Both the position numbers and the translations under genes were made by a program. From Micromonospora chalcea (GTDB taxonomy: Bacteria > Actinomycetota > Actinomycetes > Mycobacteriales > Micromonosporaceae): DNA of 64,000 nt. The notes beneath the pieces are model-generated. The model did not search any database and had not been told where the DNA came from. It worked only from the letters and a program-made list of their open reading frames with translations. Shown in pieces: positions 33,805 to 42,116 of the stretch (its first letter is position 1; every line of letters begins with the position of its first letter). The stretch is taken from assembly GCF_002926165.1 (NCBI RefSeq), contig NZ_MAGP01000176.1, forward strand, positions 1-64,000, read 5' to 3'.

Positions 33805-34956
33805 TCAGGTGTCGAGGCCTGCGAGGTTGAGGCGTTCGAGCAAACTGGGCTTGCGGGCATGCGCCGCCCGGAGCTCGGCCAGCCGGCGCTGGAACGACGA
33901 ACTGTCCCCGTCGCGTTCGCCGAGTTCGCGCAGGTCGATGAGGAGTTGCACGGCGGTGTCGTACTCGCGGGGTTTCTTCGTGGCGATGAGCTCGTCGACT
34001 CGCTGCCAGGCGGCGGGTTGGTCGACTGCGAGGGTGTCGAGGTGCCGTTGCCGGGCTGCTGCGGCGGACCGTTCGCGGCGGATCCGGTCGCGTTCGCGTT
34101 GCTCAGCGTCCCGTCGTTCCCGTTCGGCGCGCAACCCCGCGGCGGTGGAGAGCAGCTCCCCGGCGGTACGGGCGGCTGCCGGGGTGGGCGTATCAGTGCG
34201 GTGTGCGTCGCGGTAGCGGCGCAGCAGTCGGTTGCGCAGGTGGCTGTCGCCGCCGGTGATCAGGTCGGTCAGGATGGCGTCCTTGTCCCGAGCGGGCAGC
34301 CCGATGACCCAGGTGCGTAGTTGCGCGGCGGTCGGTTCGCCGTAGGTGGCCGGCGCCGGTCCGGCCGCCGCGGCCGCGATCAGGTCGGGGTCGATGCGTA
34401 GGAACTCGGCGACGGCGGTGAGGGACGCGTCGAGGGCCCCCAGCCGGGCGGGGACGGGCGGTTCGGGCTCGTCGTCGGCGATCTCGGCGGACTGTACGCA
34501 GCGCAGCCAGGCCAGGTAGAGCAGGCGCAGGTCGCCGGCGGCGAGGCGGGCCCGGACCGGGATGACGGAGGCGAGGAGGCCGTGGCCGTCGAGGTCCCAC
34601 TCGTCGGTGCCGTCCTCGTCCTCGTCGTGCAGGTCGATGATGACGTGCTTGCCGGCGGTCCACGCGGATGCGCTGTCCCCTTGGCAGTACTGGGAGACGG
34701 TGGCGGGGTCGAGCACGTGTTTCGGTAGCCGCAGCATGAGCTGGCGGGTGCCCCAGTTCGTCAGGTACAGGTGCGCGTCGAAGTACCGCTCCATCAGCGT
34801 GCGCGGGTCGCCCTTGAAGTCGCCCCACTCGTAGGTGTTGACGAAGCTGGTGGCGGTGATGTCGGCCCGGGTCGACAGCGACCGAAGCTCGGCCCGCTCC
34901 CGGCCGGTGAGGGGCCGGTCGACGGCGGTGAACTCGTAGTACTGGTACTCGCTCAC
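33805..34956 (-). CDS. Conserved protein of unknown function (383 aa)
   Basis: The N-terminal 150 residues (YYEFTAVDRPLTGRERAELR, WGDFKGDPRTLMERYFDAHLY, and TRQLMLRLPKHVLDP) form a domain seen in bacterial and archaeal proteins of unknown role. The C-terminal 130 residues are a highly charged Arg/Glu-rich coiled coil (LRAERERRDAEQRERDRIRR) followed by a DELIATKKPREYDTAVQLLI helix pair. There are no catalytic motifs or membrane segments. It is paired in operon order with the CcbP-like gene upstream (6 nt gap). Confidence 0.65.
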   Translation of the reverse strand: MSEYQYYEFTAVDRPLTGRERAELRSLSTRADITATSFVNTYEWGDFKGDPRTLMERYFDAHLYLTNWGTRQLMLRLPKHVLDPATVSQYCQGDSASAWTAGKHVIIDLHDEDEDGTDEWDLDGHGLLASVIPVRARLAAGDLRLLYLAWLRCVQSAEIADDEPEPPVPARLGALDASLTAVAEFLRIDPDLIAAAAAGPAPATYGEPTAAQLRTWVIGLPARDKDAILTDLITGGDSHLRNRLLRRYRDAHRTDTPTPAAARTAGELLSTAAGLRAERERRDAEQRERDRIRRERSAAAARQRHLDTLAVDQPAAWQRVDELIATKKPREYDTAVQLLIDLRELGERDGDSSSFQRRLAELRAAHARKPSLLERLNLAGLDT

Positions 34957-34962
34957 CGTGGC

Positions 34963-35274
34963 CTACCGTCCGGCCCAGTGCCGGTAGGCGTCGATCCACG
35001 CGGCGCCGTCCGGCGCGGGGGTGAGCAACGGCAGGTCGAGGAGATCGATCCTCTGCCGGTGGCGACCTCGGGCGCAGACCGCGACGATGTTGTCCGCCGC
35101 CAGCTCGGCCTTCCGTACGGTGGCCTCGACGCCGAGGACGGTGGTGGTGAACGGCACCGCCAGATGCTCCTCGATCATGGTGAACAGGCCGACGCGCTCG
35201 TCCTCGTGACCGTCCGTGTCGACGGTGGATTCGTCGATCATCGCCTCCAGCGCGGCGTTGTCCTTCGATGCCAT
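34963..35274 (-). CDS. CcbP-like (Calci_bind_CcbP) small protein
   Basis: A 103-residue protein from ATG35274 (MASKDNAALEAMIDEST). It has an acidic TVDTDGHEDERVG stretch, MIEEHLAVPFTTTVLGVEAT, then IDLLDLPLLTPAPDGAAWID and AYRHWAGR. This is the pattern of the CcbP calcium-binding domain first described in cyanobacteria. Calcium binding here is inferred. Upstream in-frame codons to 35385 lack any family resemblance. It is translated directly ahead of the 383-residue gene, so the two probably work together. Confidence 0.65.
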   Translation of the reverse strand: MASKDNAALEAMIDESTVDTDGHEDERVGLFTMIEEHLAVPFTTTVLGVEATVRKAELAADNIVAVCARGRHRQRIDLLDLPLLTPAPDGAAWIDAYRHWAGR

Positions 35275-35518
35275 CGGCGGAGGATAGCGGACCGGTGCCG
35301 GGATGTTCGACGCCCCACTGGGATGGTGCCTTTCCCGAACTCGCCGCGATCCGCAGCAACGCGACGTAGCGGTGGACCCTTTCACGAACCGCCCCGTTCA
35401 CCTGCCCCCGCAAATCGAACATCAAGTAACCGCGTATCGAACGCCCAGCGTGCCGCAAATCGAAAGCGGACGTCCTCGCAGATCGAAATTCGCGTTGATC
35501 CCGTCCGGGAAGGACCAT

Positions 35519-35625
35519 GTCAGGGCAGACAAGAAGAACGCTGTTCAGCTTCCTGAACCGACGCCGGCGGAGGTGAAGTTCGCTCAGCAGTTGGTCGAGC
35601 GGGGCAAGGCCGACGGCACAGGTTC
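35519..35625 (+). pseudogene. IS256-family transposase N-terminal fragment
   Basis: The reading EPTPAEVKFAQQLVERGKAD resembles the N-terminal helix of IS256 transposases (compare AAAELVRAAKEQGLSLTGPD in the intact copy here). Homology ends at about 35625, where nucleotidyltransferase-like sequence begins on the other strand. About 35 residues survive. Confidence 0.35.
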
Positions 35626-35639
35626 TCCGGCTACATCCA

Positions 35640-35772
35640 CCGTGGCGCGGGCGCAAAGTGCGCTGGGCACGGCGACCTCCAGGTCGCCGTGCCCGCGGGT
35701 CTGCGCGCCGTGGAACAGATCCACCACCTGGCCGGCCGTGACGTACCAAGGAACTGCGGAGGCGTCGGCCAA
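35640..35772 (-). pseudogene. Nucleotidyltransferase (aminoglycoside/MNT-like) fragment
   Basis: The minus-strand frame reads ADASAVPWYVTAGQVVDLFH, then GAQTRGHGDLEVAVP. This corresponds to the GGWALDLFLGRxTRxHxDxEVAV motif of small nucleotidyltransferases related to aminoglycoside adenylyltransferases; the first Gly-Gly is changed to AGQ. Both sides are truncated, and the left side runs into the IS256 fragment. Confidence 0.5.
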
Positions 35773-35806
35773 AACAGCGCGGATGTCAAGCCCTCACGCG
35801 TCGGCA

Positions 35807-37501
35807 TCAGGAGGGCGCACGACCACCAGCCTGAAGCGGACGAGGGCCGGGCAAGAGAGTCGTCTGCTCGTCGAGGGACGGGCGGTCGCCCTCGCCCACC
35901 CGCGCCGAACCATCCGTCGGAACCTCGGGGATCGGCGTTCCCTCGCACTCCGCTCCCCGTTTCGGCAGCTTTCCGTTCAGCAGGTAGTCGTCGATGGCGG
36001 CGTCGACGCAGGCGTTGGTGCCGTGGACGACGTGGTACCCATCGCGGGGAACGCTGAGGAGCCGGTGCCCGAGCAGATCCGCCATCGCCCGACCGCCCTC
36101 GTACGGCGTCTGCGGGTCGAACTCCTCCTGCACGACCAGCCCTGTCGGGTAGCCGCTGCGGCGCAGCTTCACCAGCGGCTCGACCCGCTCCACCGAGCCG
36201 AAGGTGCACTCACGCGGAGAAACCGCCGAAGCACCCCAGCCGTAGGGGAAGTGCTCGGAGAAGTAGCGCATGTCCGCGTAGTACACCTTGAGGTCGGCGG
36301 GCCATTCGGCCTCGCAGTTGACTGCCTCCCAGACGCCATTGCTGGTCGGCGGCGGGTCGGCCTGGATCTCTTGCTGAAGAGCCAACGCCCGGCCCAGGTC
36401 ACCCGGCACGTCCGAGGGTGTCTCGACCTGCTGACGCAGCCGGCTCGCCGTCGCTGCGAAGAAGTCCCAGTACGCCACCTCGTTGGTGGCCCCGATGAGG
36501 CCGTCGAACTCGGTGCCGTCGTACACGAAGTCACCCTGGTCGATCGGGCGTTGCTCCAGCTTGGCCCGGGTCCGTTCGATCGTGGCGCGCACCTGCGACC
36601 GGGTGGTTCCCAGCCCGTAGATTCCGTTGCGCTCGGCCACCCACGTCATCCAGGCGTCGGCGGTCCTACGTTGGGCGATTGCCTGTTGCTTCCACGCCTC
36701 CCGCCATATCCATTGCGGGTGGATCGCGGAGTCCAGGACGTTGCGGTTCAGTCGCTTCGGAAAAAGCGTGCCGTAGACGGCCGTCACGTACGTGCCGTAG
36801 GACTTCCCCATCAGGTTCAGCTGACGCTCACCCAGGACCGCGCGGACGATGTCGAGATCTCTGGCGTTGTTGGCGGTGGTGAAGTAGGGACGCCGGGCAC
36901 CGTCCGCGCGTTCGCATTGCTGATCACGCCTGCGGAACTCCTCGGTGTACGCCCGCATCTGCGCGTCGGTGAAGCGCGTCCTGCCGGACAACTGCACGCT
37001 CGTGCCCTCGCACAGCAGAGGCTGTGACTGCCCGACACCGCGCGGGTTGTACCCGATGATGTCGTACCGCGTTGACAGCGCCTCGTACGCCGGGTCCTCC
37101 GGCGCGTAGATTCCCTGCCCGCCCGGCCCGCCGGGGACCTCGACCAGTACGCCGAGCCGGTTCGGCTGATCGCTCGCCAGGCGCCGGGAGAGCTCGACGG
37201 TCTCCCGGGGGCCGTCCGGTCGCCGGTAGTCCAACGGCACCCGCACAGTCGTGCATTCCACCGCCGGGGACGCGCTCCCGGCAGGGGGAAGCGCGGACGC
37301 CGAAGCATCCGGTGACCGCCTCGGTGGCACCGGCGGGCGGGGGCAGGGTCCCCACGCAGGACGCTGCGCGTAGAACTCCGCCAGTCCGACCGGCACCGCG
37401 TCGGACTTCGGCGCGGTGTTCGCCTCGGCGACAGGCACCACCTGTACGCACAGAGCCGCTGTTGCCGTGGCAATCAGACCGGCCTTTGCTCTGCGTCTCA
37501 T
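35807..37501 (-). CDS. Secreted alpha/beta hydrolase, tripeptidyl aminopeptidase-like
   Basis: A 564-residue exported hydrolase of the SlpD/Tap type. The N-terminus RRRAKAGLIATATAALCVQV is a signal peptide with cleavage near AEA|NT. The oxyanion segment VPGGPGGQG lies at about 122-130, nucleophile Ser234 in MGKSYGT, acid in EEFDPQTPYEGG (about 470) and His in GYHVVHG (about 498), followed by the C-terminal TAP-like domain. It would release tripeptides or hydrolyse peptides outside the cell. It is encoded 79 nt downstream of a sigma/anti-sigma pair on the same strand and could belong to that regulon. Confidence 0.88.
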   Translation of the reverse strand: MRRRAKAGLIATATAALCVQVVPVAEANTAPKSDAVPVGLAEFYAQRPAWGPCPRPPVPPRRSPDASASALPPAGSASPAVECTTVRVPLDYRRPDGPRETVELSRRLASDQPNRLGVLVEVPGGPGGQGIYAPEDPAYEALSTRYDIIGYNPRGVGQSQPLLCEGTSVQLSGRTRFTDAQMRAYTEEFRRRDQQCERADGARRPYFTTANNARDLDIVRAVLGERQLNLMGKSYGTYVTAVYGTLFPKRLNRNVLDSAIHPQWIWREAWKQQAIAQRRTADAWMTWVAERNGIYGLGTTRSQVRATIERTRAKLEQRPIDQGDFVYDGTEFDGLIGATNEVAYWDFFAATASRLRQQVETPSDVPGDLGRALALQQEIQADPPPTSNGVWEAVNCEAEWPADLKVYYADMRYFSEHFPYGWGASAVSPRECTFGSVERVEPLVKLRRSGYPTGLVVQEEFDPQTPYEGGRAMADLLGHRLLSVPRDGYHVVHGTNACVDAAIDDYLLNGKLPKRGAECEGTPIPEVPTDGSARVGEGDRPSLDEQTTLLPGPRPLQAGGRAPS

Positions 37502-37580
37502 CCCAAGCCTTCATTCTTCGCGACAGGAGCCGCTGAAGCGGCCCTGCGGAACAGCACCGTCGTGGTTGCGGTGCCGGCCG

Positions 37581-38813
37581 TCATGGCCGCAGGGCGGTCG
37601 CGGCCGGAGTCCAGGTCGACTCGTCCTCGACGTCGGCGACCGTGATCCCCTTGGCGATCTTCTCCAGCTCGACCCGCGGCAGCGTGTTACCGGCACTATC
37701 GGGGCTGACCTCGACTACGACTGCGCCGTCGGCGCTCCGGAACTGGCACCAGATGTCGACCTGCGGGCCGTTCCACCCGGGCCGGTCGGGTACGTCGTAG
37801 CACTTCGTCACACCGGGCTCCGGCGTCTGGTTCGCGCTGCTGCTCGGGATGACCGAGATGTGGAACCCGTCTTTGATGCCACCCTCGCTCGCCTCGTACG
37901 GTGCGGTCAGCCCGGTGGTGGGCGCGGCGGACCTGGTGTACGTCGCGCCGCCGTAGTCGCCGCCGCGGGCCGCGGCGATGCCGCCGAGGCCCGCCGTGGC
38001 GTGGGTGCCGATCTGCAACGGCACGTAACCGTCCGGCAGGTAGCCCACCGTGAAGGGCACCAGGGCCGGCGTCGGCCTGCTGGGCTTCAGGCCTTCGACC
38101 AGGCCGCCCAGCTCCTCGAAGCTCGGCGTTGCCTTGTCGCCGGAGTACGACGTGACAGCCGCCCAGGCGTTGTCGGCGTACTCCCAGGCGAAGAGCTTGT
38201 TGCCGCCATCCACCGGGCGCTGCGGGTCAAGGCCGACCGGCAGCGTCGCCTGCACGGCCCTGCGCCCGGCCACGGTGACGTTCGCGCCGTCCTTGATCCC
38301 GGCCGGGTCGAAGGCACCGGGCCGGTAGACGGTCAGGTACGCCAAGAGGGCCGGCTTCCCGTTTTCCTTGTTCCGCAAGAACGCGTCGCCCTGCTCCTCC
38401 ACCTCCTGGCGGGTCATGGGCTTGTCGTTCGAGGTGTGACCGTCGGAGTAGACGGGAGCGATCTGGTACGCGGTGGACGCGACGATCGGGTCCTGCACAT
38501 GCAGCGTGCCGGCGTCGTACCCGGTGAAGGTGAAGGTGAACGACGCGGCGTCGGGCCACTCGGCCCCGGCCGGCTCGGACGCCGCCGCACCGGCCGCGAA
38601 CGGCGCGGCCGGGGGGCTCTGCTGCGCACCCAGGGCCGGTACCACGAACGCACCGGCGACCACGGCCACGACGAGGCCCGCCGCGCCGGCTGACGCGAAT
38701 CCGGCCCGACGGCGGCGCTGCGCCCGCCGCCCTGCCGTGATGATGTCGTCGACGGTGCGGGACATCGGCGGCTCATCGCCCGTTACCGCGTCCACGAGAT
38801 CATGCAACCGCAT
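37581..38813 (-). CDS. Probable anti-sigma / membrane partner of SigE-family sigma factor
   Basis: A 410-residue protein. The cytoplasmic N-terminus (MRLHDLVDAVTGDEPPMSRT, VDDIITAGRRAQRRRRAG) is followed by one membrane span (about 40-62) and a long extracytoplasmic part with two similar beta-rich halves and a Cys pair near the end (KCYDVPDRPGWNGPQVDIWC). It overlaps the sigma gene by 14 nt. As for the smaller protein at 31702, no canonical zinc anti-sigma motif is seen, so the role is from context. The size and repeat suggest a sensor or substrate-binding role on the outer face. Confidence 0.65.
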   Translation of the reverse strand: MRLHDLVDAVTGDEPPMSRTVDDIITAGRRAQRRRRAGFASAGAAGLVVAVVAGAFVVPALGAQQSPPAAPFAAGAAASEPAGAEWPDAASFTFTFTGYDAGTLHVQDPIVASTAYQIAPVYSDGHTSNDKPMTRQEVEEQGDAFLRNKENGKPALLAYLTVYRPGAFDPAGIKDGANVTVAGRRAVQATLPVGLDPQRPVDGGNKLFAWEYADNAWAAVTSYSGDKATPSFEELGGLVEGLKPSRPTPALVPFTVGYLPDGYVPLQIGTHATAGLGGIAAARGGDYGGATYTRSAAPTTGLTAPYEASEGGIKDGFHISVIPSSSANQTPEPGVTKCYDVPDRPGWNGPQVDIWCQFRSADGAVVVEVSPDSAGNTLPRVELEKIAKGITVADVEDESTWTPAATALRP

Positions 38814-39333
38814 GGGTCCACTCCTTTATCGATGGTCCGTTGAGATCGGTACGGTCGCCGCCGAGTGACTCGCGCAGCTTCGCCAGGCCACGGGACACCT
38901 GACTCTTGGCCGTGCCCACCGTGCAGTTCAGGACGCTGGCGGTGTCCTCCAGGCTCAGATCCAGGTAGTGCCGGAGCACGACCGCGGCTCGCTGCCGGGG
39001 TGGCACCGAGTCGAGCGCCGCCCGCAGGCGCATCCGCTCGTCGCTCGCACCGGCGGGGTCGCGCAGCGCGACGTCCGGCATGGCGTCACCGGCCGACCGC
39101 TCGCGCCGCCACGGCCGACGGGTCTCGTCGACCGCGGCCCGGTAGACCATGGTCTTGACGTAGAGATCGGGCCGGTCCAGCTTCCGCCAGCGGGGATAGA
39201 GCTTGACCAGAGCATTGGCCACGGCGTCCTCCGCCGCGTGCCAGTCGCCGCAGGTCACGTACGCCAGCTTGCGCAGTGACGCCATTTCTGACGTCACGAA
39301 CTCGCGGAATGCTTGCTCGTCTTCGGCTATCAA
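38800..39333 (-). CDS. SigE-family RNA polymerase sigma factor
   Basis: A 177-residue sigma factor of the actinobacterial SigE-70 family: FREFVTSEMASLRKLAYVTC, GDWHAAEDAVANALVKLYPR, WRKLDRPDLYVKTMVYRAAV for region 2; LDSVPPRQRAAVVLRHYLDL, SLEDTASVLNCTVGTAKSQV for region 4. The start is taken as TTG39333, because GGAGG stands 8 nt upstream and the family begins at this point; the frame continues to 39540 without homology. It heads the operon with the membrane partner and possibly the secreted peptidase. Confidence 0.88.
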   Translation of the reverse strand: MIAEDEQAFREFVTSEMASLRKLAYVTCGDWHAAEDAVANALVKLYPRWRKLDRPDLYVKTMVYRAAVDETRRPWRRERSAGDAMPDVALRDPAGASDERMRLRAALDSVPPRQRAAVVLRHYLDLSLEDTASVLNCTVGTAKSQVSRGLAKLRESLGGDRTDLNGPSIKEWTHAVA

Positions 39334-40028
39334 GTGCGCTGCCTCCTCGTGACGGAGGTAGAACGGAACCGCCCACCCGGAAAGTTGCACCGCTCGAAGA
39401 AGTTGGCGGATCGACAGGATGATCGAGCGGGTTCTACGGTCGCGCCGACGCGCTCTGAAGAGAGCGTCGTCGCGGTCGAGCAGGTGGTGGTACCGGGCAC
39501 TCCGAGGACCGAGAGGGCGTGGTCTGCTGATCTTCAGCACCGGGCGCGAGGTGCCGGTTCGGGGTCCGGCCGACAGCGCTGGTTCAGTGGCTCCGAACGC
39601 GACATCAATACCTGCGTGGCGAGTAGCTTGCGTATGTGGGTGACGGCGACTGTCCCCACCCGGTCGTAGGGCAACTCCAATCGCAGCCCCTGGTCTGCGT
39701 TGCGAAGGTCTGCCGTGATCTCGTCTGGACGGAACAGCCGTTGAGTCCTCCGCGCTGGTTGGTGCTGAGGGAAGCCATGCCGGAGATGCAGGCGCCGCCG
39801 GCCAGGATCAGCCTCGCAGGACCGGAGTCACTGAGCTTGCTTCCCTGCGGAGGCGCGCCCGGATCCACGCCGTGCTCGGCCACCGGCGGCCGACAGCCGC
39901 TCGACCGCCGGCTACGAACAGCAACATCCCGGCCGATGGCCGGGATACGAAGAGTCGCGCAAGCAGGAGTACGTGCTACCAGGACCGAGCCGGGAAGCGG
40001 GCCGGCCAGTCTGCCGCCGTGGCCCGCG
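39334..40028. other. Intergenic region, about 700 nt
   Basis: No gene is supported. It contains a GCTGATCTTCAGC palindrome at about 39525-39538, identical to the reconstructed target site of the IS256 element. The end nearest 39334 should carry the sigma operon promoter. Confidence 0.4.
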
Positions 40029-40325
40029 CTACTGCTTCTCGTTCTGCCGCAGGGCTTCCTCGAGCTGGTCTTCCAGGATGATGATCCGACAGGCGGCTTC
40101 CAGCGCCGTGCCCTGATCCACCATCTCGCGGGCCCGGGCGGCCAGGCGCAACTGGTAGCGGGAGTAGCGGCGGTGCCCGCCGGCAGAGCGGTGCGGGTTG
40201 ATCAGTTTCGCCTCGTCCAGGCGGCGCAGGAAGTCCTGCGTGGTGCCGAGCATCTCTGCGGCCTGACCGATGGTGTAGGCCGGAGTGTTCTCGTCGCCGA
40301 ACATGTCATCGGGGTTTCGCCCCAT
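40029..40325 (-). CDS. Short MerR-family HTH protein (98 aa)
   Basis: From ATG40325 with a strong GGAGGTGAC site: TPAYTIGQAAEMLGTTQDFL, RRLDEAKLINPHRSAGGHRR, YSRYQLRLAARAREMVDQG. This is a MerR winged helix-turn-helix. It is followed by only a short helix (IIILEDQLEEALRQNEKQ) that can form the antiparallel dimer coil, with no effector-binding domain. Such minimal MerR proteins are common in actinobacteria. A perfect hairpin separates it from the small gene upstream. Confidence 0.85.
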   Translation of the reverse strand: MGRNPDDMFGDENTPAYTIGQAAEMLGTTQDFLRRLDEAKLINPHRSAGGHRRYSRYQLRLAARAREMVDQGTALEAACRIIILEDQLEEALRQNEKQ

Positions 40326-40341
40326 GTCACCTCCACATCGA

Positions 40342-40369
40342 GGGCCCCGGCGCATAAGCGCCGGGGCCC
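40342..40369 (-). terminator. Perfect 12-bp hairpin with 4-nt loop
   Basis: GGGCCCCGGCGC, ATAA, GCGCCGGGGCCC. It starts 5 nt after the stop of the 57-residue frame (40374) and ends 16 nt before the merR-like start, just ahead of its ribosome binding site. There is no U-tract. It may terminate upstream transcripts or act as a leader structure for the merR-like gene. Confidence 0.6.
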
Positions 40370-40373
40370 AGGG

Positions 40374-40547
40374 TTAACGGGTCAGAACACCATCTACCGA
40401 CAGGAAAGTCGGCTTGTCGTATCCGCACCAGCCATCGAAGGCTTCGGGTGCGAGGATCGCATATGCGTGACCGGAGACCACCTCTCGTTCGATGGAAACT
40501 GCGGTGTCCGCCGAGCCTGGAATGACGGCTGCTGGCGGGCGATCCAA
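40374..40547 (-). CDS. Possible small protein (57 aa)
   Basis: A short frame with good codon character reads, after a TTG at 40547, DRPPAAVIPGSADTAVSIER, EVVSGHAYAILAPEAFDGWC, then GYDKPTFLSVDGVLTR and a stop. A GGGAGGG site lies about 11 nt before the TTG. The stop is followed immediately by a strong hairpin, as expected for a real gene end. No family is recognised. It lies upstream of the short MerR-family gene on the same strand. Confidence 0.4.
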   Translation of the reverse strand: MDRPPAAVIPGSADTAVSIEREVVSGHAYAILAPEAFDGWCGYDKPTFLSVDGVLTR

Positions 40548-41023
40548 CGGTGTACGGCCCTCCCTTTCCTCTGCTACTTCTCACCCTTGCGGTCGTACGG
40601 TCCGCCGGCGCCGGAGCCCACGCGACTTCATGGCCCCGACACGTGCGGCGAACATCAGCTGGAGCCCTGAGCAAGCCTTGGCCCCACCTGCGTGCCCCAT
40701 CGTGCGTCACACGTTGAGGCTGACGTGCTCCTACTGCCGTTCCAGGCGGAACGAATTCCGCTTCTCACCGTCCGTCGTGACCTCACGGCCGGGCGGCCCC
40801 GTCTGCGTCTTGACGGATCTTCTCTCTCGACTCGAAGAAGATTATTCCACGCTGCAGAGGATGTCTAGTCGTTCCGACCCAGATTTTCTGGTCGACCGCC
40901 GTCAGGGTCAGCGGTGTGTCCCAGCAGGCACGTGCGGGCCGCGCCGGCGGCTGAGCCCACCGCGCACCTCATCGGAGATCACAACCCGCCGGAAGTGTCG
41001 GCGTCGGTCGCTAGCCTGCCGGC
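40548..41023. other. Intergenic region without recognisable gene
   Basis: Slightly AT-richer near 40800-40880. It probably carries promoters for the leftward small gene and the rightward dinB-like gene; no clear motif is seen. Confidence 0.35.
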
Positions 41024-41515
41024 GTGACGAAGATCGATGCAGAGAAGGCCGCGCTGTGCGACTTCCTCGGATATCAGCGAGCCAGCGTCCGAGCCATCCT
41101 GGCTGATCTGGACCCGACCGCGCTGCGGACGTCTGTCCTGCCCTCCGGATGGTCGCCGCTCGGCCTGGTGGAGCACCTCGGTCACGCGGAGCGCCACTGG
41201 TTCCAGGAGGTCTTTCGCGGTTCGGTGGAGCCACTGCCCTGGCCGGACGAGAACACACCGCTGCGCACGTCTCGATCGCCGGACCAGGTCTTCGACTTCT
41301 ATCGCGACCAGTGCCGGATCTCCGACGCGATCATCGCCGCGGCGCCGTTGACGGCGGAACCAATCGGCCGGCACCCGGAGGAGCCGCTGGCGTCGCAGAC
41401 CATTGACCTGCGTCGGATTGTTCTGCACGTCATCGAGGAGACCGCCCGACATGCCGGCCACCTGGATGTCGTGCGCGAACTCATCGACGGGCGAACCGGG
41501 CTGGGCCCGCGCTGA
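41024..41515 (+). CDS. DinB family protein (DUF664)
   Basis: A 163-residue four-helix bundle protein. It has LPSGWSPLGLVEHLGHAERH (metal ligand His in the second helix), RHWFQEVFRG, and VLHVIEETARHAGHLDVVRE (the second and third His ligands). This is the DUF664/DinB pattern, with three histidines binding a metal. Members act as thiol-dependent enzymes (for example mycothiol or bacillithiol S-transferases), so mycothiol use is plausible in an actinobacterium but not shown. Start GTG41024. Confidence 0.85.
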   Translation: MTKIDAEKAALCDFLGYQRASVRAILADLDPTALRTSVLPSGWSPLGLVEHLGHAERHWFQEVFRGSVEPLPWPDENTPLRTSRSPDQVFDFYRDQCRISDAIIAAAPLTAEPIGRHPEEPLASQTIDLRRIVLHVIEETARHAGHLDVVRELIDGRTGLGPR

Positions 41516-41532
41516 GCCGGGCGAGCACCGGC

Positions 41533-42102
41533 TCAGGTCACGACGCGGACGCCGGGCCAGCGTTCGGCGGGGCGGTGACGGGCCAGTCGTTGCCGGGAGA
41601 CCTCCGGGCTGACCCTGGTCGGGTTGCGTCGCCACACGCCGTCGAGCAGGTCGTCGAGGCCGTGCGGCGCACACACCGCGATCTCGTCGTACGTGTCGAG
41701 GCGTACAGCCACGGCGGTGGCGTACTCGGGCCAGGTGGCGACCGCGTCGGCGATGGTGCGCAGCGGTGTCACCGGGCCACCGCCGAACTTGGCGGGATAC
41801 CAGGTGTGCACGGCGGCCTGGTTCTTCGCCTCCCACGGCGGATCCGACCATCCCGCCACCAGTCGCCGGGTGGCCCGGTCGTCGTTGTCGCGGCTCAGGT
41901 CCGCCGGGTCGAGGAAGACCACGTCGACGTCGCGCACGGACGAGGGGTCGAATCCGTGGCCGTACCGCTCGCCCCAAACGAGGTCGCGGATGACGCCCGC
42001 GCCGATCCAGGCGTCCGGGAGGCCGCAGTCCCGAACGACGCCCAGCGCCCGGATCAGCCAGGGGCTGCGCCGCACCAGGTCCCGCAGTTCGTCCTCCCGC
42101 AT
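41533..42102 (-). CDS. Nucleotidyltransferase family protein (DUF925 / NTP_transf_6)
   Basis: A 189-residue protein: ALGVVRDCGLPDAWIGAGVI, RDLVWGERYGHGFDPSSVRD, VDVVFLDPADLS (acidic DVDVVF), SDPPWEAKNQAAVHTWYPAK and IADAVATWPEYATAVAVRLD. This is the DUF925 nucleotidyltransferase-like family, of unknown substrate. ATG42102 follows AGGAGAACC. It lies 14 nt downstream of the TetR gene on the same strand and may be co-transcribed. It is unrelated in sequence to the fragment at 35640. Confidence 0.8.
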   Translation of the reverse strand: MREDELRDLVRRSPWLIRALGVVRDCGLPDAWIGAGVIRDLVWGERYGHGFDPSSVRDVDVVFLDPADLSRDNDDRATRRLVAGWSDPPWEAKNQAAVHTWYPAKFGGGPVTPLRTIADAVATWPEYATAVAVRLDTYDEIAVCAPHGLDDLLDGVWRRNPTRVSPEVSRQRLARHRPAERWPGVRVVT

Positions 42103-42116
42103 CGGTTCTCCTGAGA

